DNA from: Lampris incognitus
Taxonomy: Eukaryota > Chordata > Actinopteri > Lampriformes > Lampridae
Assembly (NCBI RefSeq): GCF_029633865.1
Contig: NC_079213.1
Span: 102,758,923-102,822,922 of the forward strand
Length of the DNA stretch: 64,000 nt
Direction of reading: 5' to 3'
Positions within the stretch are counted from its first letter, which is position 1, and each line of letters begins with the position of its first letter. The notes beneath the pieces are model-generated. The model had not been told where the DNA came from. It saw only the letters and a program-made list of their open reading frames with translations, and searched no databases. The position numbers and the translations under genes were made by a program. Positions 47,701-57,991 of the stretch are shown here, in pieces.

Positions 47701-47930
47701 TGGGGGGAATAGCGTGATTCTCCCACGTGCTACGTCCCCCTGGTGAAACGCCTCATTGTCAGGTGAAAAGAAGCAGCTGGTGACTCCACGTGTATCGGGG
47801 GAGACATGTGGTAGTCTGCAGCCCTTCCCAGATTGGCAGAGGGTGTGGAGCAGCGACCGCGAAGGATCTGAAATGTGGGATAATGGGCCAAGTACAATTG
47901 CGGAGAATTTTTTTTATATCTATATGTATG

Positions 47931-47964
<34 letters not shown>

Positions 47965-50900
47965 TGTGTATATATATATATACATGTCCTGGACAAAAAT
48001 TTAGTATTGTATTCAGAGTTATAGGTGGATATAAAATCTTAATTGTTCCATCCTCTAGGTTCGCCAAATTAACATCTTTCATGATTGTTTTAAAGTAGTG
48101 CCATATCTGCAGGAATCTGAAGAAGTCTTGCTGTTCAAAATTACATTCTTCCCTCAAAGTCTGAAAACTCTTTACTGCCACCTTATGTATCAGAGTATAG
48201 TAAGCTGGAACCCCTTTCCTTGCCCACATATGAAATCTTGTGTCACTCAAACTGGGGGGGGGGGCATCACTATTGAAGAGGCACACCACCTTAATAGTTT
48301 TGATATTCTCTGTATATTGCACACTTTTTGAGTTTCCTTCCAAATCTTCAGGGAAATGTTGATAAATGGATTTGCTCTGCCAAAGAGATGTTTGACTAGT
48401 TAGTTTCATGGGAAACAGTTGCTTGAAGTGGGATCTTATCCTGCAAGTCTTAGGATAAGTACATACATTAAGTTTCGGCCAGACATTGAGCCATATTCCT
48501 CTAGGCAACATCCTTTTGGGTAGGGATTGGGCAGGCTGTTCTAAGTATCAAAATGTAATCTGCAACCCCCCAGCTGAAATCCACTTTATAGTCTGATTCT
48601 GGTGAATGCAATGACTCAGGCACGTGCATCGTATTGCATTTATCCATCCATCCATTATCCAAATCGCTTATCCTGCTCTCAGGGTCACGGGGATGCTGGA
48701 GCCTATCCCAGCAGTCATTGGGTGGCAAGCAGGGAGACACACTGACAGCCCACCAGGCCATCACACAGGGCCCACACACACACACCACACACATTCATTC
48801 ATACCTAGGGACAATTCAGTACGGCCAATTCACCTGACCTACATGTCTTTGGACTGTGGGAAGAAACCGGAGCACCCAGAGGAAACCCACGCAGACACGG
48901 GGAGAACATGCAAACTCCACACAGACGACAACCCGGGATGATCCCCAAGGTCGGACTATCCTGAGGTTTGAACCCAGAACCTTCTTGCTGTGAGGTGACC
49001 ATGCTAACTACTGCGCCACCGTGCCGCCCCTGTATTGCATTTATAATGTGTAAAATAAATAAAGTTTATTGAATTGATTTAGAGATAGCTGCTTGAATGA
49101 ACTTGTATGTTGCGTGGTCTTGGTTTTTTTGTCCGGCTTGTAGAGAATGGTGGTTTTAAAGAGCTGTGGTGAAAAGTTTACCAAATCTCTTGGCTGAGCG
49201 GTTTGGCTTCCTCCTTTAGTTTCTTGGCCAGGTATCTTCTCAGCTTGGACCTCCAATTCAGCAACAGACTAGAGACATGAGACGGACACACAAGCGCACC
49301 ACACACACACACAGGGACAGTAACTTTACATCACTTAACTTCATCAAGTTAATTTTAGATATTAAACAATTTTGTTTTTCCACAAACGTTTGTTGCCATC
49401 TGCTATATTTGCTCAAGTTTTACTGAACCAGTCTGTAAATCTTGTCTTATGCCCCTTTTCCACTACATGGTACCGGCTCGACTTGACTTGCTTCTGTGTC
49501 GTTTTCCATTACCGACCATGACAGACAGACCACGGCGTGGATTTTCGGCTCTCCATTTTTTCCCCCAATTTCAAAATGTACTTTTAAGATAACGCCGCTT
49601 CGGTATTTAAAAATGCCGGGTGATATCCCATGCGCACATTGATGACGCAGTGACGCGTTTCTCTGACCAATCAGAGGTCTGCATTGATTTTGGTACCCGC
49701 TCCGATGTTTTTGGAGCCTCGACAAAGGTGGTACCAGAAAAGTGGTAACAGTTACCAAAATGCCGGTACTTTCCAGTAATGGAAAATGAAAAAAGGATGA
49801 GTCGAGTCAAGTTGAGCCGGTGCCATGTAGTGGAAAAGGGGCATTAGTGTAATACCTAAAATACGAAACATGGAAGACATAAAGCACCTTTCTAAAAGTA
49901 GGAAGACTAAGAATGAGAAATATTTAGAGAAGAAAAGGTACCCAAGTATCTATAAGAGTATTTGGGTGAACCGTGTGTATTATTGGCTTTCCTAACCAGA
50001 AATCATACCCTATTAAACACTGGAAACCCATTTATTCTTCAAAGTTTTTCATTACAGTTCTGATGCTGACATCTTGGGAAAATTATAAATACTAAAAGTT
50101 GGTGCCCAAAGCCTTTAACTGGTAACTCAACCACAGGCATCACGTGACTCATCAGGGCGTGACGGGACTTGGTTACCGGAGTTCCTTGCGGCCCAGGACC
50201 TTGATGTCACGACAACACTCCTTGATCTCATTGGTGGAGGCCTGGTGGGACTCCAGGTCTGGGTTGTCAAAGGTAATCTGAATGAACAAGACGGGAGCAA
50301 GAGTACCAAAGTAAAACACAGGTGAATGTGCATCTCAGAATATAAGACACTGAGAAAACAATGGTAAAATGTGACGTTCGTCAAAAAGAAAAATTCATAA
50401 GTATTCACCCTTATCATCTATCTGATATAGGGATAACATATGAGAAACACCTACAGATATTCCTCATTATTTCTGTATCTATGGACCAACAATGAAATAG
50501 TTTTTCTCTGTCTGCCAAGTTACCTATTGTGATGTTGGTTGATGGAAAAAAAACTACAGCCTAGTTGGGCATCCGGTTAGCATAGTGGTCTATTTCGTTG
50601 CCTACTAACACAGGGATCGCTAGTTCGAATCCCCGTGCTACCTCCGGCTTGGTCGGGCGTCCCTACAGACACAGTTGGCCGTGTCTGCAGGTGGGAAGTC
50701 AGATGTGGGTTGTGTCACTAGCACCTCCTCTCGTCGGTCAGGGCGCCTGTTCAGGAGGAGGGGGGAACTGGGGGGAATAGCGTGATCCTCCCACGAGCTA
50801 CATCCCTTTGGTGAAACTCCTCACTGTTAGGTGAAAAGAAGCTGCTGGTGACTCCACATGTATCGGAGGAGGCATGTTGTAGTCTGCAGCCCTCCCTGGA

Positions 50901-53900
50901 TTAGCAGAGGGGGTGCAGCAGCGACCGGAACGGCTCGGAAAAGTGGGGTAGTTGGCTGGATACAAAAAAAAAAAAAAAAACTACAACCTAGTATAGTTTG
51001 GCTCTCTGATCTCCGCACCAAAGTCAGAATAATTGCGCAATAAGAACTGAGTGCTTGTAAAAATTCCAAAAAATGTCTCGGGATGGGTAGAGAGAGATGG
51101 TATATTGTCCTTTGGTTAATCGACTGTGGATGGTGAAATGTTCTCAAGATGGCTGGAAACAAAAAAGTAAAATAAAATGGGACTCCAATTATACCTGAGC
51201 AGCCACGAATACACCTGGGAAACCTGCCCAGGTGAAGCCTATGTGTAGGAAATACATTGCTATCAACCTGCTTTTGATATTTACAAGTTAGTCCAATATG
51301 GAGATTTCACCTCACTGGCTTTGCCCAGGAAATCCACAGGGTTTTCCGCTTTAAGAAAGGTGGTCACTGTGAAGGAGTGGTACAGCGTCAGGTCACCATC
51401 TGTGTATCCCTCCGCCTGGAATGGGGCACAAGGATATTTGTCTTTAAAAGGATGGATCTAATTTGGTCTGTTGTAGACAACCAAGACGTTTAACAGATCG
51501 CAGCAAAGTGCTGTAGTCTCTTTGGTAGTCATCATTTTTTTCTTATTTTTTTATGTCTGAAATAAGCCAAATAAACGAAAACATAAACAAATAAACATCT
51601 GATTAGAAAATGATCTTGAAAACATCTGAATTTGTCCTGACACGCTGAAACTAACCCACACATGCACAGAGACAGTGAAAACAAATATTTAAACTTTACG
51701 TGCACATCTTGTAAAACCCAAGTTTGCGGAAGAACTATTTGCCATGTCATCTGTTCAACATACATTTATACACATACACACACACACCTACCTTGGGCTT
51801 CTTGACAGGGATTAGCTCCTTCACAGTCTTGGCCTGAACCTCGACCTCTTTGAATGCATGTTTGGCGTCGAAGAACTTGGCATCAATTTTGTCCGGGGCA
51901 AGGAAACCTGAGTTTGGGATGAAGCAAAACCCTCCGGTTAGCTGAGATACTTCTGTGTGAGGGCTTAAGTTAGCATGTAGATGTGTGTCAGTGCCATTTC
52001 TACGCAAGAGATCTTTAACTTCTATTCATAATTGGTATTACTGCCTCATGCCACTCAAGAGGGTTGTTAGCCTTCTTTATTGTGGATGGCAAATCCTCTG
52101 CAATCGTGATTCACAATGAGTTAGTCTGGAGTGGACACACTTCTGCCTGCTGGAAGTTTAATTAAGGAATATTACAATTTGGTACCAGCAAGCACCGTCA
52201 GATAGCTGGACAGTTTAAATCTTTCACACTGGAGCTGAAGGGTGGTCAGCATCTTAGGCCAATTGTGCGAGTCACTTCATTTAACTTTATCACCAAATAT
52301 AAGCTTTTTTTTTTAGGGGCAATTATATAAGCTTTTACTTCTTCTTCTTTTCTTTTCTTTTAAATTTATTTCTAGTTTTTCCCCTTATCCCACCCGATTA
52401 ACCCAATGGCATATGGCCAGAACTCTTGTCGAATAACTCTCCTGGCTCACGTTTCCACAGGAAGGACATAGTCGTAACCGGTCACACCCACTATCCCTTT
52501 GGTAAGGGTGGCCTAATGAATGCCTTACCCCGTGGACGCTCTGGCTGTGACCGGTTACGGCGAGTCTGGGATACAAACTTTCCAACCACATGACGAGCGG
52601 ATTGCAAGAACAGCGGTTTATCCTGCTCGGTCATCAGAGCGGCCAGCTTTTACTTTTAAATAGATCTAAAAGTAGGGCGTCTGGGTAGCATAGCAGTCTG
52701 TTCCGTTGCCTACCAACACAGGGCTCGGCGGTTCGAATCCCAGTGTTACCTCCAGCTTGGTCGGGCGTCCCTACAGACGCAGTTGGCCGTGTCTGAGGGT
52801 GGGAAGCCAGAAGTAGGTATGTATCCTGGTTTCTGCACTAGCGCCTCCTCTGGTCAGTTGGGGCACTTGTTCAGGGGAAAGGGGGAACTGGGGGGAATAG
52901 CGTGACCCTCCCACACGCTATGTCCCCCTGGTGAAACTCCTCACTGTCAGCTGAAAAGAAGCAGCTGGCGACTCCACATGTATCTGAGGAGGCATGTGGT
53001 AGTCTGTAGCCCCCCCCCCCCCCATCGGCAGAGGGGGTGGAGCAGTGACCGAGACAGCTCGGAAGAGTGAGATAATTGGCCAGATACAATTGGGGAGAAA
53101 AAGGGAGGGGGGGATCCAAAAAAGATCTAAAAGCATTGTTGAGTTAGCTCATACAGTATACCACTGTGACACACCCATAGTGGATATAAAAAGTCTACAC
53201 ACCCCTGTTAAAATGACAGGTTTTTGTCAAAGAAAAAAATGAAACCAAGATAAATCATGTCAGAACTTTTATCGTATTTTTAAAACAATACAATAACCTG
53301 TTTGTATAAGTGTGCACACCCCTAAACTAATATGTGTTGAAGCACCTTTTAATTTTATTACAGCACTCCGTCTTTATGGGCAAAAGTCTGTCAGCTTGGT
53401 TTGGCAATATTTTCCCTCTTTTCCTTGTAAAAACGGTTCTAGATCTTGGCTTCATTTTGGACATCACAAAAACCTGCCATTTTTACAGGGATGTGTAGAC
53501 ATTTTATATCCACTGTGGTTGTATGTTGAAGGAAAATTCAATTTCTTGAACAACCAGAGTCTTATTTTCGTAGTTTTTACCATCATCTATATCAGTTATA
53601 ATGTCATTTGACTCACCAGCTTCATTTGGGAGATTTTGAACATAGAACCACTGCTGGACTAAGCTTTACCATGTCTTATGGTACAACTGAACACGACAGT
53701 CAGACATGTTTCAACAAGTCCAATTCAACCCAATTATCTAAACCATTTATTTGGAAGTGGAAATGAAAGTTAAAAGTTATCAGCTGAAATGTCCAATATG
53801 ATCAATGGTGGATGGCATTGCTGAGCTACTTCCTGGTTCAACTGCAGGAATGAGCAGCCTGTACTTACCATAGGTAGTAGTAACCATCCATAAACTACCC

Positions 53901-56305
53901 AGCCAGCACAATAGAAGTCACAGATAATGGACAGTCAAGAAAACAGTCTAACGGACACGGGGGGTTGTTTTTGTTTAAAGGACAGGTTTAAGACTCCTGT
54001 TCAGTTGTCTTCTAACACACCATTGTAAAGCAGGGTCCAACAGTGGTCCTATGTTCAAAATCTACAAAATGAAGCCAGTGACTAAAATGATATCACAACC
54101 ATTATGCATGGTGGCAAAAATTACAAAAAGACTCGCGTTGTAAAAAATGGAATTATCCTTTGAAAAACAAACCCCTGACAGATATCACTGTGCAGCTGCT
54201 GGACTGTTGCTACTCACCCTGACAAATGACGAAGATCTCGGCAGACTCATTCCTGGAGGCCTGTGGCTTGGTGGCCTGCACCTTCTTGAAGAACTGCTGG
54301 AAGATCCACATGAGGGGCTGGTAGTCTTTGGAGCGGAACACCTTGGTTACAAAAGAGCCACCTTTGGCCAGAAACTCACAGGCCAGCTTCAGCGCCATGA
54401 GGGTCAGGTGGGCTGGACAGGGCAAGATATTATCAATATGATTATTACAATTAAAATTCTTATTGCTGTAAGTAATATAACTAATTTGGTCAACATTTCT
54501 AAAGGAGGATAAAAATCTGTAGAGAGTGCTTTAATAATCAACTGAAAGAAAACAATGCACTCATAAAATCAAATCAAACAAGGTAAGAAAATATGACAAG
54601 ATTCAAAAGTATAACTATGTAAGGGGGAAAAGCAAGCAAAAGATAACATCGAGCGACATTACGGCTGAAATGATCCCCGTTATAGCTGTACTGCAGAGGT
54701 CACCTACCTTGTGAGAAGGCATCGTGCTGCCAGTTAGCGCCCACATTAGGAGCTCCATCATTTAGGACAACGTCCACCTTCCAGGTCTGCAGTTCTTTTC
54801 GAAGAGACTGAGGATGGACAAAGTGTGTTTGCGTTCCACAATTTGTTTAAAATACTCTCACCGAGACAGATTTAAGACTGCTCCATCCACGATTTTAACA
54901 AATGATGCAACTATCAGATACATTAGTCCAGGAGTCTGAACTTCACAAAAACAAAGTAGAGTACTTCTTCCAAAAAAAAAAAAGAAAAAAAAAAAGCAAA
55001 TTATGATCTCATGGCAACTTTTGCTCAAACTAAGGAGTCTACTCAGAAAAGGCCCTTATGCATCAATTAGCCTTGGCAGTTATTAATCATATCAAACATA
55101 CTCTCAATCACTACATTTTTACTACATTTAGTCAGATGACAATTTCAATTGTATCCCGAAGTCAAAATTACCATCAATCTATCTACCAGTTGACGAGAGT
55201 AGGCATTCATTTTTTAAATTGGAATACAAAATCTTTCAAGTATACCCTCCATTCCACATATTACCACCATTGTGTCTGAATAGCATTGGTTTTGTACAGT
55301 ATCCAAACACATTAAGTATAACTACAATCTCAATTCATTAAGCACAGTATTATTTTGATGTACCAGTGCCATCAAAACAGAAGGAGCTCACTCACCTGTC
55401 TGCATTTCTCGGTGGTAATGTCTTCCTGCAGGGTCACAACACTGGGGATTGGCTTAATAGGTACCAGGTCAACACCTGGTGTGTGTGTGGGGGGGGGAAA
55501 GAAGCACTTATTTCCATTAACCGATTTCCAATATCCCACATCTTGATATGGATTTCTGTCACATGTTTACAAAGCGACATGGCATTGTTTCTTATCCTAA
55601 ATTGGTTTTGAGAATTTTACTTACCAATAATCAAACTTGAGACAGGCATAAACTTGGATGCCACTTGCAACCTGAAATGAGACATACAAACAGAATGTGT
55701 CAAGTGACTCTCAGGATCATTATGTTCACTATCATTAATCCTGTCCTTCCAACCCCACCTCCCCCATCTGTATCACAGTATTACCAAGCCAATCCCTCTC
55801 TGGTGTCTGGGTTTTCTTTTCCAAAATACTAACAGCAGTCGATTGAAACGAAGTCCAAAAAGTCATTCACACCGCCAGATTGATTATATATTATTTTAAG
55901 GGGTGTGTCGTGTTTGAGCCACAGGGTGGATCATGTAAGTGCATATGATATAGCCACTGTTATGTCAAAAGATACCAACCATCCACCTGGAGCTGCACAC
56001 AAGTCTACTAGAGCCCTGGCTTTCTGCAAGAACTGGAATTTGCGATTGAGTTGAATAAGCTTGAAGGAGGAACGAGAACGATAACCTGTGATGAAGAAGG
56101 CAAAATGTTACAGTTAATATGTCCCAATTTAGTTGTCATTTCACAACACTTTCCAAAGAGCCGAGATGCCTAGCGATTTAGTTGATAAGCAACTACTTAA
56201 AGTCACGTTTTAAGCTAACCACATAAATCATGTCATACCAGTTTCTTTCGCTAAGTGGTAAAATTTATCTTTTCTGGCCTTTCCGACTTTGAGTTTCTTC
56301 CCCAT
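30734..56305 (-). CDS. ftsj3: FTSJ3, pre-rRNA 2'-O-ribose methyltransferase (Spb1 family), complete
   Basis: A nucleolar enzyme that uses S-adenosylmethionine to methylate 2'-O-ribose in pre-rRNA during large-subunit assembly. There are 21 coding exons: 56305-56239, 56085-55980, 55671-55625, 55475-55396, 54807-54708, 54412-54218, 51907-51792, 51415-51311, 50277-50177, 49268-49182, 47057-46914, 46513-46378, 44950-44754, 44019-43908, 41676-41592, 40742-40613, 40193-40099, 38282-38180, 33436-33253, 32533-32439 and 30983-30734. All have AG/GT borders and matching phase, 2,535 bp in total = 844 residues, against about 847 in human. The N-terminal FtsJ domain has the SAM motif [11 protein letters not shown] (about 50-60) and the tetrad K31, D117 (VLNDGAP), K157 (FVTKVFR) and E192. 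The middle is acidic with coiled-coil character (exons 10-13). The C-terminal Spb1 domain has [45 protein letters not shown] and VTYVVSKKG, and ends in a Gly/Lys-rich tail. It is free of stops and shifts, so functional. Confidence 0.97.
30984..32264. other. FTSJ3 last intron, left part
   Basis: An L2-like LINE tail is at 31735-31792 (GCGACTTTGAGTACTTG...GATTTATTATTATTATT). Nothing else recognised. Confidence 0.45.
32265..32382 (+). repeat. (GA)n microsatellite, about 115 bp
   Basis: A nearly uninterrupted purine tract on the plus strand. In the FTSJ3 transcript it is (CU)n beginning 57 nt after the exon 20 donor site. Confidence 0.95.
33711..34142 (+). mobile_element. tRNA-derived SINE family A, copy 5
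   Basis: Full-length: head GGCATCTGGGTGGTGTGGCG, box B GGTTCGAATCC, and an A-rich tail. In the FTSJ3 intron between exons 18 and 19, antisense to the gene. Confidence 0.88.
34143..34984. other. FTSJ3 intron 18, unassigned
   Basis: No recognised element. A short G-run is at 34905-34914. Confidence 0.4.
34985..36250 (-). pseudogene. LINE reverse transcriptase fragment (Rex1/CR1-like)
   Basis: The minus-strand frame 36089-35733 shows reverse transcriptase blocks [39 protein letters not shown] and [11 protein letters not shown]. Further conserved C-terminal reading continues in broken frames to about 35180 ([19 protein letters not shown]). The T-run at 34981 on the plus strand marks the likely tail. 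Dead. Confidence 0.85.
36251..37660 (-). pseudogene. LINE upstream region remnant and Tc1-like terminal scrap
   Basis: 36300-36365 resembles a Tc1-like terminus (GGGGGTTGAATACTTTTGCA). 36370-36890 reads on the minus strand as broken LINE endonuclease-type sequence, and 36900-37640 as low-complexity 5' LINE sequence. Assignment is weak. It shares strand and position with the LINE at 34985-36250. Confidence 0.4.
37661..38179. other. FTSJ3 intron 18, end part
   Basis: No recognised element. A (CA)-rich stretch is at 38112-38170, directly after the exon 18 donor in the transcript. Confidence 0.4.
38474..38657 (-). mobile_element. tRNA-derived SINE family C
   Basis: Minus orientation. On that strand it starts GGCGCCCTGGTGGCTCACCT (box A) with box-B-like GGGTTCAAATCC and ends in an A-rich tail. 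Flanked by the direct repeat AGTRTGTCTTTTA (38461-38473 and 38658-38670, one mismatch). A more degraded relative is at about 41338-41497. Confidence 0.82.
39022..39997 (+). mobile_element. Penelope-like element remnant with long inverted flanking repeats
   Basis: A GIY-YIG endonuclease segment is bracketed by inverted arms of about 250 bp (39056-39307 and 39746-39997, high identity by eye). A perfect 12-bp direct repeat AACCTTTACATG (39010-39021 and 39998-40009) flanks the whole. No reverse transcriptase part remains. Located in the FTSJ3 intron between exons 17 and 18. Confidence 0.82.
39253..39756 (+). pseudogene. GIY-YIG endonuclease domain of a Penelope-like element
   Basis: An open frame of 167 residues. 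The GIY-YIG signature appears as [17 protein letters not shown], followed by R-containing helix sequence ([20 protein letters not shown]) and the family's C-terminal [17 protein letters not shown]. The reverse transcriptase that normally precedes it is absent, so this is a 5'-truncated copy. The first ~50 residues of the frame read into the inverted arm. Confidence 0.83.
40928..41160. repeat. Degenerate TTAGGG-containing intronic repeat plus (GT)n
   Basis: Irregular GGGTTAGGGTTAGG-like runs (best at 41001-41017), followed by GGTCCTCACAAAGACAG and (TG)n at 41095-41122. The irregular spacing fits a common vertebrate intronic repeat, not a telomere. Confidence 0.6.
41930..43330 (-). pseudogene. 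L2-like LINE reverse transcriptase fragments
   Basis: Minus-strand blocks in several frames: [20 protein letters not shown] (about 43140), [17 protein letters not shown] (about 43000), [12 protein letters not shown] (about 42900), and the C-terminal [19 protein letters not shown] (about 42350). The 3' end is CTTTATTTATATAGCACTTT at about 41950. Stops and shifts throughout. Confidence 0.87.
43331..43745 (+). pseudogene. Second LINE reverse transcriptase fragment (RTE/Rex3-like), opposite strand
   Basis: The plus-strand frame 43344-43766 carries [20 protein letters not shown], then [12 protein letters not shown] and [12 protein letters not shown], the palm and following region of an RTE-type reverse transcriptase. 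Truncated at both sides and abutting the minus-strand LINE to its left. Confidence 0.8.
44640..44717 (+). repeat. (CA)n microsatellite near the FTSJ3 exon 13 donor
   Basis: About 38 CA units. In the transcript it is (GU)n starting about 36 nt after the exon 13 donor site. Confidence 0.95.
44951..45773. other. FTSJ3 intron 12, unassigned part
   Basis: Nothing recognised. Confidence 0.4.
45774..46199 (+). mobile_element. tRNA-derived SINE family A, copy 6
   Basis: Full-length, with box B GGTTCGAATCC at about 45830 and tail GGGGAGAAAAATGGAGG. Immediately followed by a minus-oriented fragment of the ATGG-tailed SINE (46203-46262). Confidence 0.88.
47228..47539 (-). mobile_element. ATGG-tailed tRNA-derived SINE (family D), partial
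   Basis: Minus orientation. CCATCCATTATCCGAACC at the left is the complement of the tail. The body is typical, but the tRNA-like head has been replaced by the start of the family A SINE at about 47540. Confidence 0.78.
47540..47918 (+). mobile_element. tRNA-derived SINE family A, copy 7
   Basis: Starts inside the head at GGTTCGAACCCCCGTGTTAC and ends at TACAATTGCGGAGAA. In an FTSJ3 intron. Confidence 0.85.
47919..47990 (+). repeat. (TATG)n and (TA)n simple repeat
   Basis: About ten ATGT/TATG units followed by TATATATATATA. Confidence 0.9.
47991..48625 (-). pseudogene. L1/Tx1-like LINE ORF2 fragment
   Basis: The minus-strand frame from 48511 to about 47985 reads as C-terminal ORF2-type sequence ([20 protein letters not shown], then [13 protein letters not shown]), similar in style to the L1-like fragment at 15215-16500. 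Confidence 0.55.
48644..49031 (-). mobile_element. ATGG-tailed tRNA-derived SINE (family D), full-length
   Basis: On the minus strand the head GGCGGCACGGTGGCGCAGTA and box-B-like GGGTTCAAACC mark a tRNA origin, and the tail is (ATGG)n. A perfect 13-bp target duplication GTATTGCATTTAT (48631-48643 and 49032-49044) proves retroposition. Confidence 0.92.
49450..49843. mobile_element. Harbinger-type MITE
   Basis: 394 bp with long inverted termini (TGCCCCTTTTCCACTACATG on the left and its complement on the right) and 3-bp TTA duplications (49447-49449 and 49844-49846), the PIF/Harbinger preference. No coding capacity. In FTSJ3 intron 9. Confidence 0.85.
50566..50977 (+). mobile_element. tRNA-derived SINE family A, copy 8
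   Basis: Full-length with a poly-A tail of about 17. Flanked by AAACTACARCCTAGT (50551-50565 and about 50978-50992, one mismatch). Confidence 0.92.
52310..52650 (-). mobile_element. Probable retroposon of unknown family
   Basis: A T/C-rich start (complement of an A-rich tail) is followed by about 260 bp with inverted CGTAACCGGTCAC / GTGACCGGTTACG segments and GTTGGAAAGTTTGTATCCC on the minus strand. The structure suggests a SINE in minus orientation. I do not recognise the family. Confidence 0.45.
52673..53122 (+). mobile_element. tRNA-derived SINE family A, copy 9
   Basis: Full-length with box B GGTTCGAATCC and a G/A-rich tail. Flanked by the perfect 11-bp duplication AGATCTAAAAG (52662-52672 and 53123-53133). 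Confidence 0.94.
53177..53517. mobile_element. Non-autonomous Tc1/mariner-like element
   Basis: The inverted ends read AGTGGATATAAAAAGTCTAC on the left and GTAGACATTTTATATCCACT on the right, with inner AAAATGACAGGTTTTTGT / AAAACCTGCCATTTTTACA. About 340 bp and non-coding. Confidence 0.7.
53518..54217. other. FTSJ3 intron 6, unassigned part
   Basis: No recognised element or exon. Confidence 0.4.
54808..55395. other. FTSJ3 intron 4
   Basis: A poly-A stretch at 54971-54995 is the only notable feature. Confidence 0.4.
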
Positions 56306-56440
56306 GTCTGTTTTTGAAGCGCTACACGTGAATTACAAAAACAAATGTTACAACGGGACCGAAAACAAGACACGTGTGGTGTCCTCGGCGCATGAAATAT
56401 ACGTCAACGATCAGGCTGACGTCATTTCATACGTCACGTC
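56306..56440 (-). promoter_or_regulatory. FTSJ3 proximal promoter / 5' UTR with two E-boxes and a CRE
   Basis: Upstream of the ATG on the minus strand are two perfect CACGTG E-boxes (56325-56330 and 56371-56376) and a perfect cAMP-response element TGACGTCA (56417-56424), with further ACGTCA half-sites. MYC-type factors commonly bind CACGTG at ribosome-biogenesis genes. A regulatory role here is inferred from sequence and position only. Confidence 0.5.
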
Positions 56441-56772
56441 GTTCTATGCGTCTTCTTCGCTGGTGTTTTTTTTATAGTATTAGCGCCACCTGCTGTGCTG
56501 TCAGAGGATAAACTCCGTCAAATTGTCACCAGATCTACTTTCAACTTGTTCTCCTGATCTCCTCATTAGCTTTATTTTAGAATGAAGTAAGACACGATAG
56601 TTTTCATTTATTCACTTCTGCTGGATAATTTCTTGATACCAGTTGTTATTTATCAGCAACCTTTTCGGACATGTAGCTAATAATCTGACGCATACGGAGA
56701 TTTGTTTGCTGAGTTTGATGTGTGGATTTGTTTATCACTTCAGAGTATTGGCAGTGGCTTACCTGTATATTA

Positions 56773-56907
56773 TGTAAACTACTAATAAGACACGTTAGCC
56801 CCTAGCTAACGGGTCTGACCCTTTAGCCGAGCGGTTAGTGATGTCGCCTTGTGGTGCAGTACACGCCGTTTCGAACCCCGCACCGGGCAAGGAAATAACC
56901 GGTTACA
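56773..56907 (+). mobile_element. 135-bp TG...CA element with tRNA-like boxes, copy 3
   Basis: Same ends and length as the copies at 29458 and 29733. Flanked by the 4-bp duplication ATTA (56769-56772 and 56908-56911). Confidence 0.75.
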
Positions 56908-57250
56908 ATTATATCCTGCTTATTTGCATGTTCGAAATAAATCATCATTCATTCATTCATCAAAAATTGGCAAGAGTCGTAACAATTTCAGCACAGAGGA
57001 TAATGCGACTTAAAAGGAACGTCTCACATTTCCCATGAATCACCATGCTATTGTAGCGTGCATGGATAAGTAAACACGTTGGTCCTTGGTTAACAAACCT
57101 ACCTTTTTAGTCGAGCGGTCAGCGATGTCTCCCGCGGTGCGGGCGATACGGGTTCGCGTCCCGGCCGCGGCAGTTCCTGTGGATGCCCCTCGAATTCGCT
57201 ACATTGGTGTCAGAAGTGGGACGGGGCGACCGTAAGGCCATCGGAAGCCT
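56908..57250 (+). mobile_element. LTR-like remnant with tRNA-like segment and possible primer site
   Basis: 57105-57175 carries TTTTAGTCGAGCGGTCAGCG and GGGTTCGCGTCCC, resembling the boxes in the 135-bp elements. The segment ends CGCTACA at 57203, and directly after it comes TTGGTGTCAGAAGTGGGACG, which looks like an LTR junction plus primer-binding site. No coding region follows. Confidence 0.45.
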
Positions 57251-57400
57251 ATGCCCCCTGAGGCGTGAAGGGGCTAAGAAGTTAATATCGTTAGGTGTTG
57301 TTGTTTTTTTTATCGTTAGCGTCAATCCCTCTAATCACAAGGAAGCATTTTTTAAGTACCTGCAATCAGTGCCGGATTTAGATGAAGGGAGGCCTTAGGC

Positions 57401-57603
57401 CAGGGTGGGCAATCTTACCCAGAACAGGCCAGTGTGGGTGAAGGTTTTTGTTCCAACCAAACAATTACACTCCTGTGACTCCTAATTAAGTTCCCCAGCA
57501 AAGACTCTCCTGGTTGATTAGTGGGATCAGGTGTGGAACTGCTTGGTTGGAACAAAAACCTTCACCCACACTGGCCCTTTCTGGAAAAGATTGCCCACCC
57601 CTG
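57401..57603. mobile_element. hAT-like MITE with long inverted arms
   Basis: 203 bp with termini CAGGGTGGGCAATCTT and AAGATTGCCCACCCCTG. The arms extend inward (GTGTGGGTGAAGGTTTTTGT and its complement). Target duplication is unclear. Confidence 0.8.
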
Positions 57604-57991
57604 CTGCTGGCCTGTTTATGGGTAGGCTATTCCACTTATGAGGCCCCTCCCAATCCCCCACCCTCACGACTAGAGGACGATGGACGACTGTTTTAAACGA
57701 AGTTGAGTAAAGCCGAGGATGATGACCGGTGTTTAAAATTCCGCAATTCCTCCTGTAAAGGACATAAGACGTTATTTTTAAATACCGTAGTAACTGAAAA
57801 AATGCATAAATGTTAACGTTAACATTTACAGTCTTCGTAACATAACAGCTTGTCAAAATAAATGCAGATCGTCTCTAAACTGTGTGTGCGCGTGCGCGCG
57901 AGAGAGCGCGTGCGTGCGGGTGGGAGAGTCTAATTGGCAGCGCTGAGTCACGTGACACACGTTTAGGCGGTAAGAGTCGGGCAAAGAAGAA

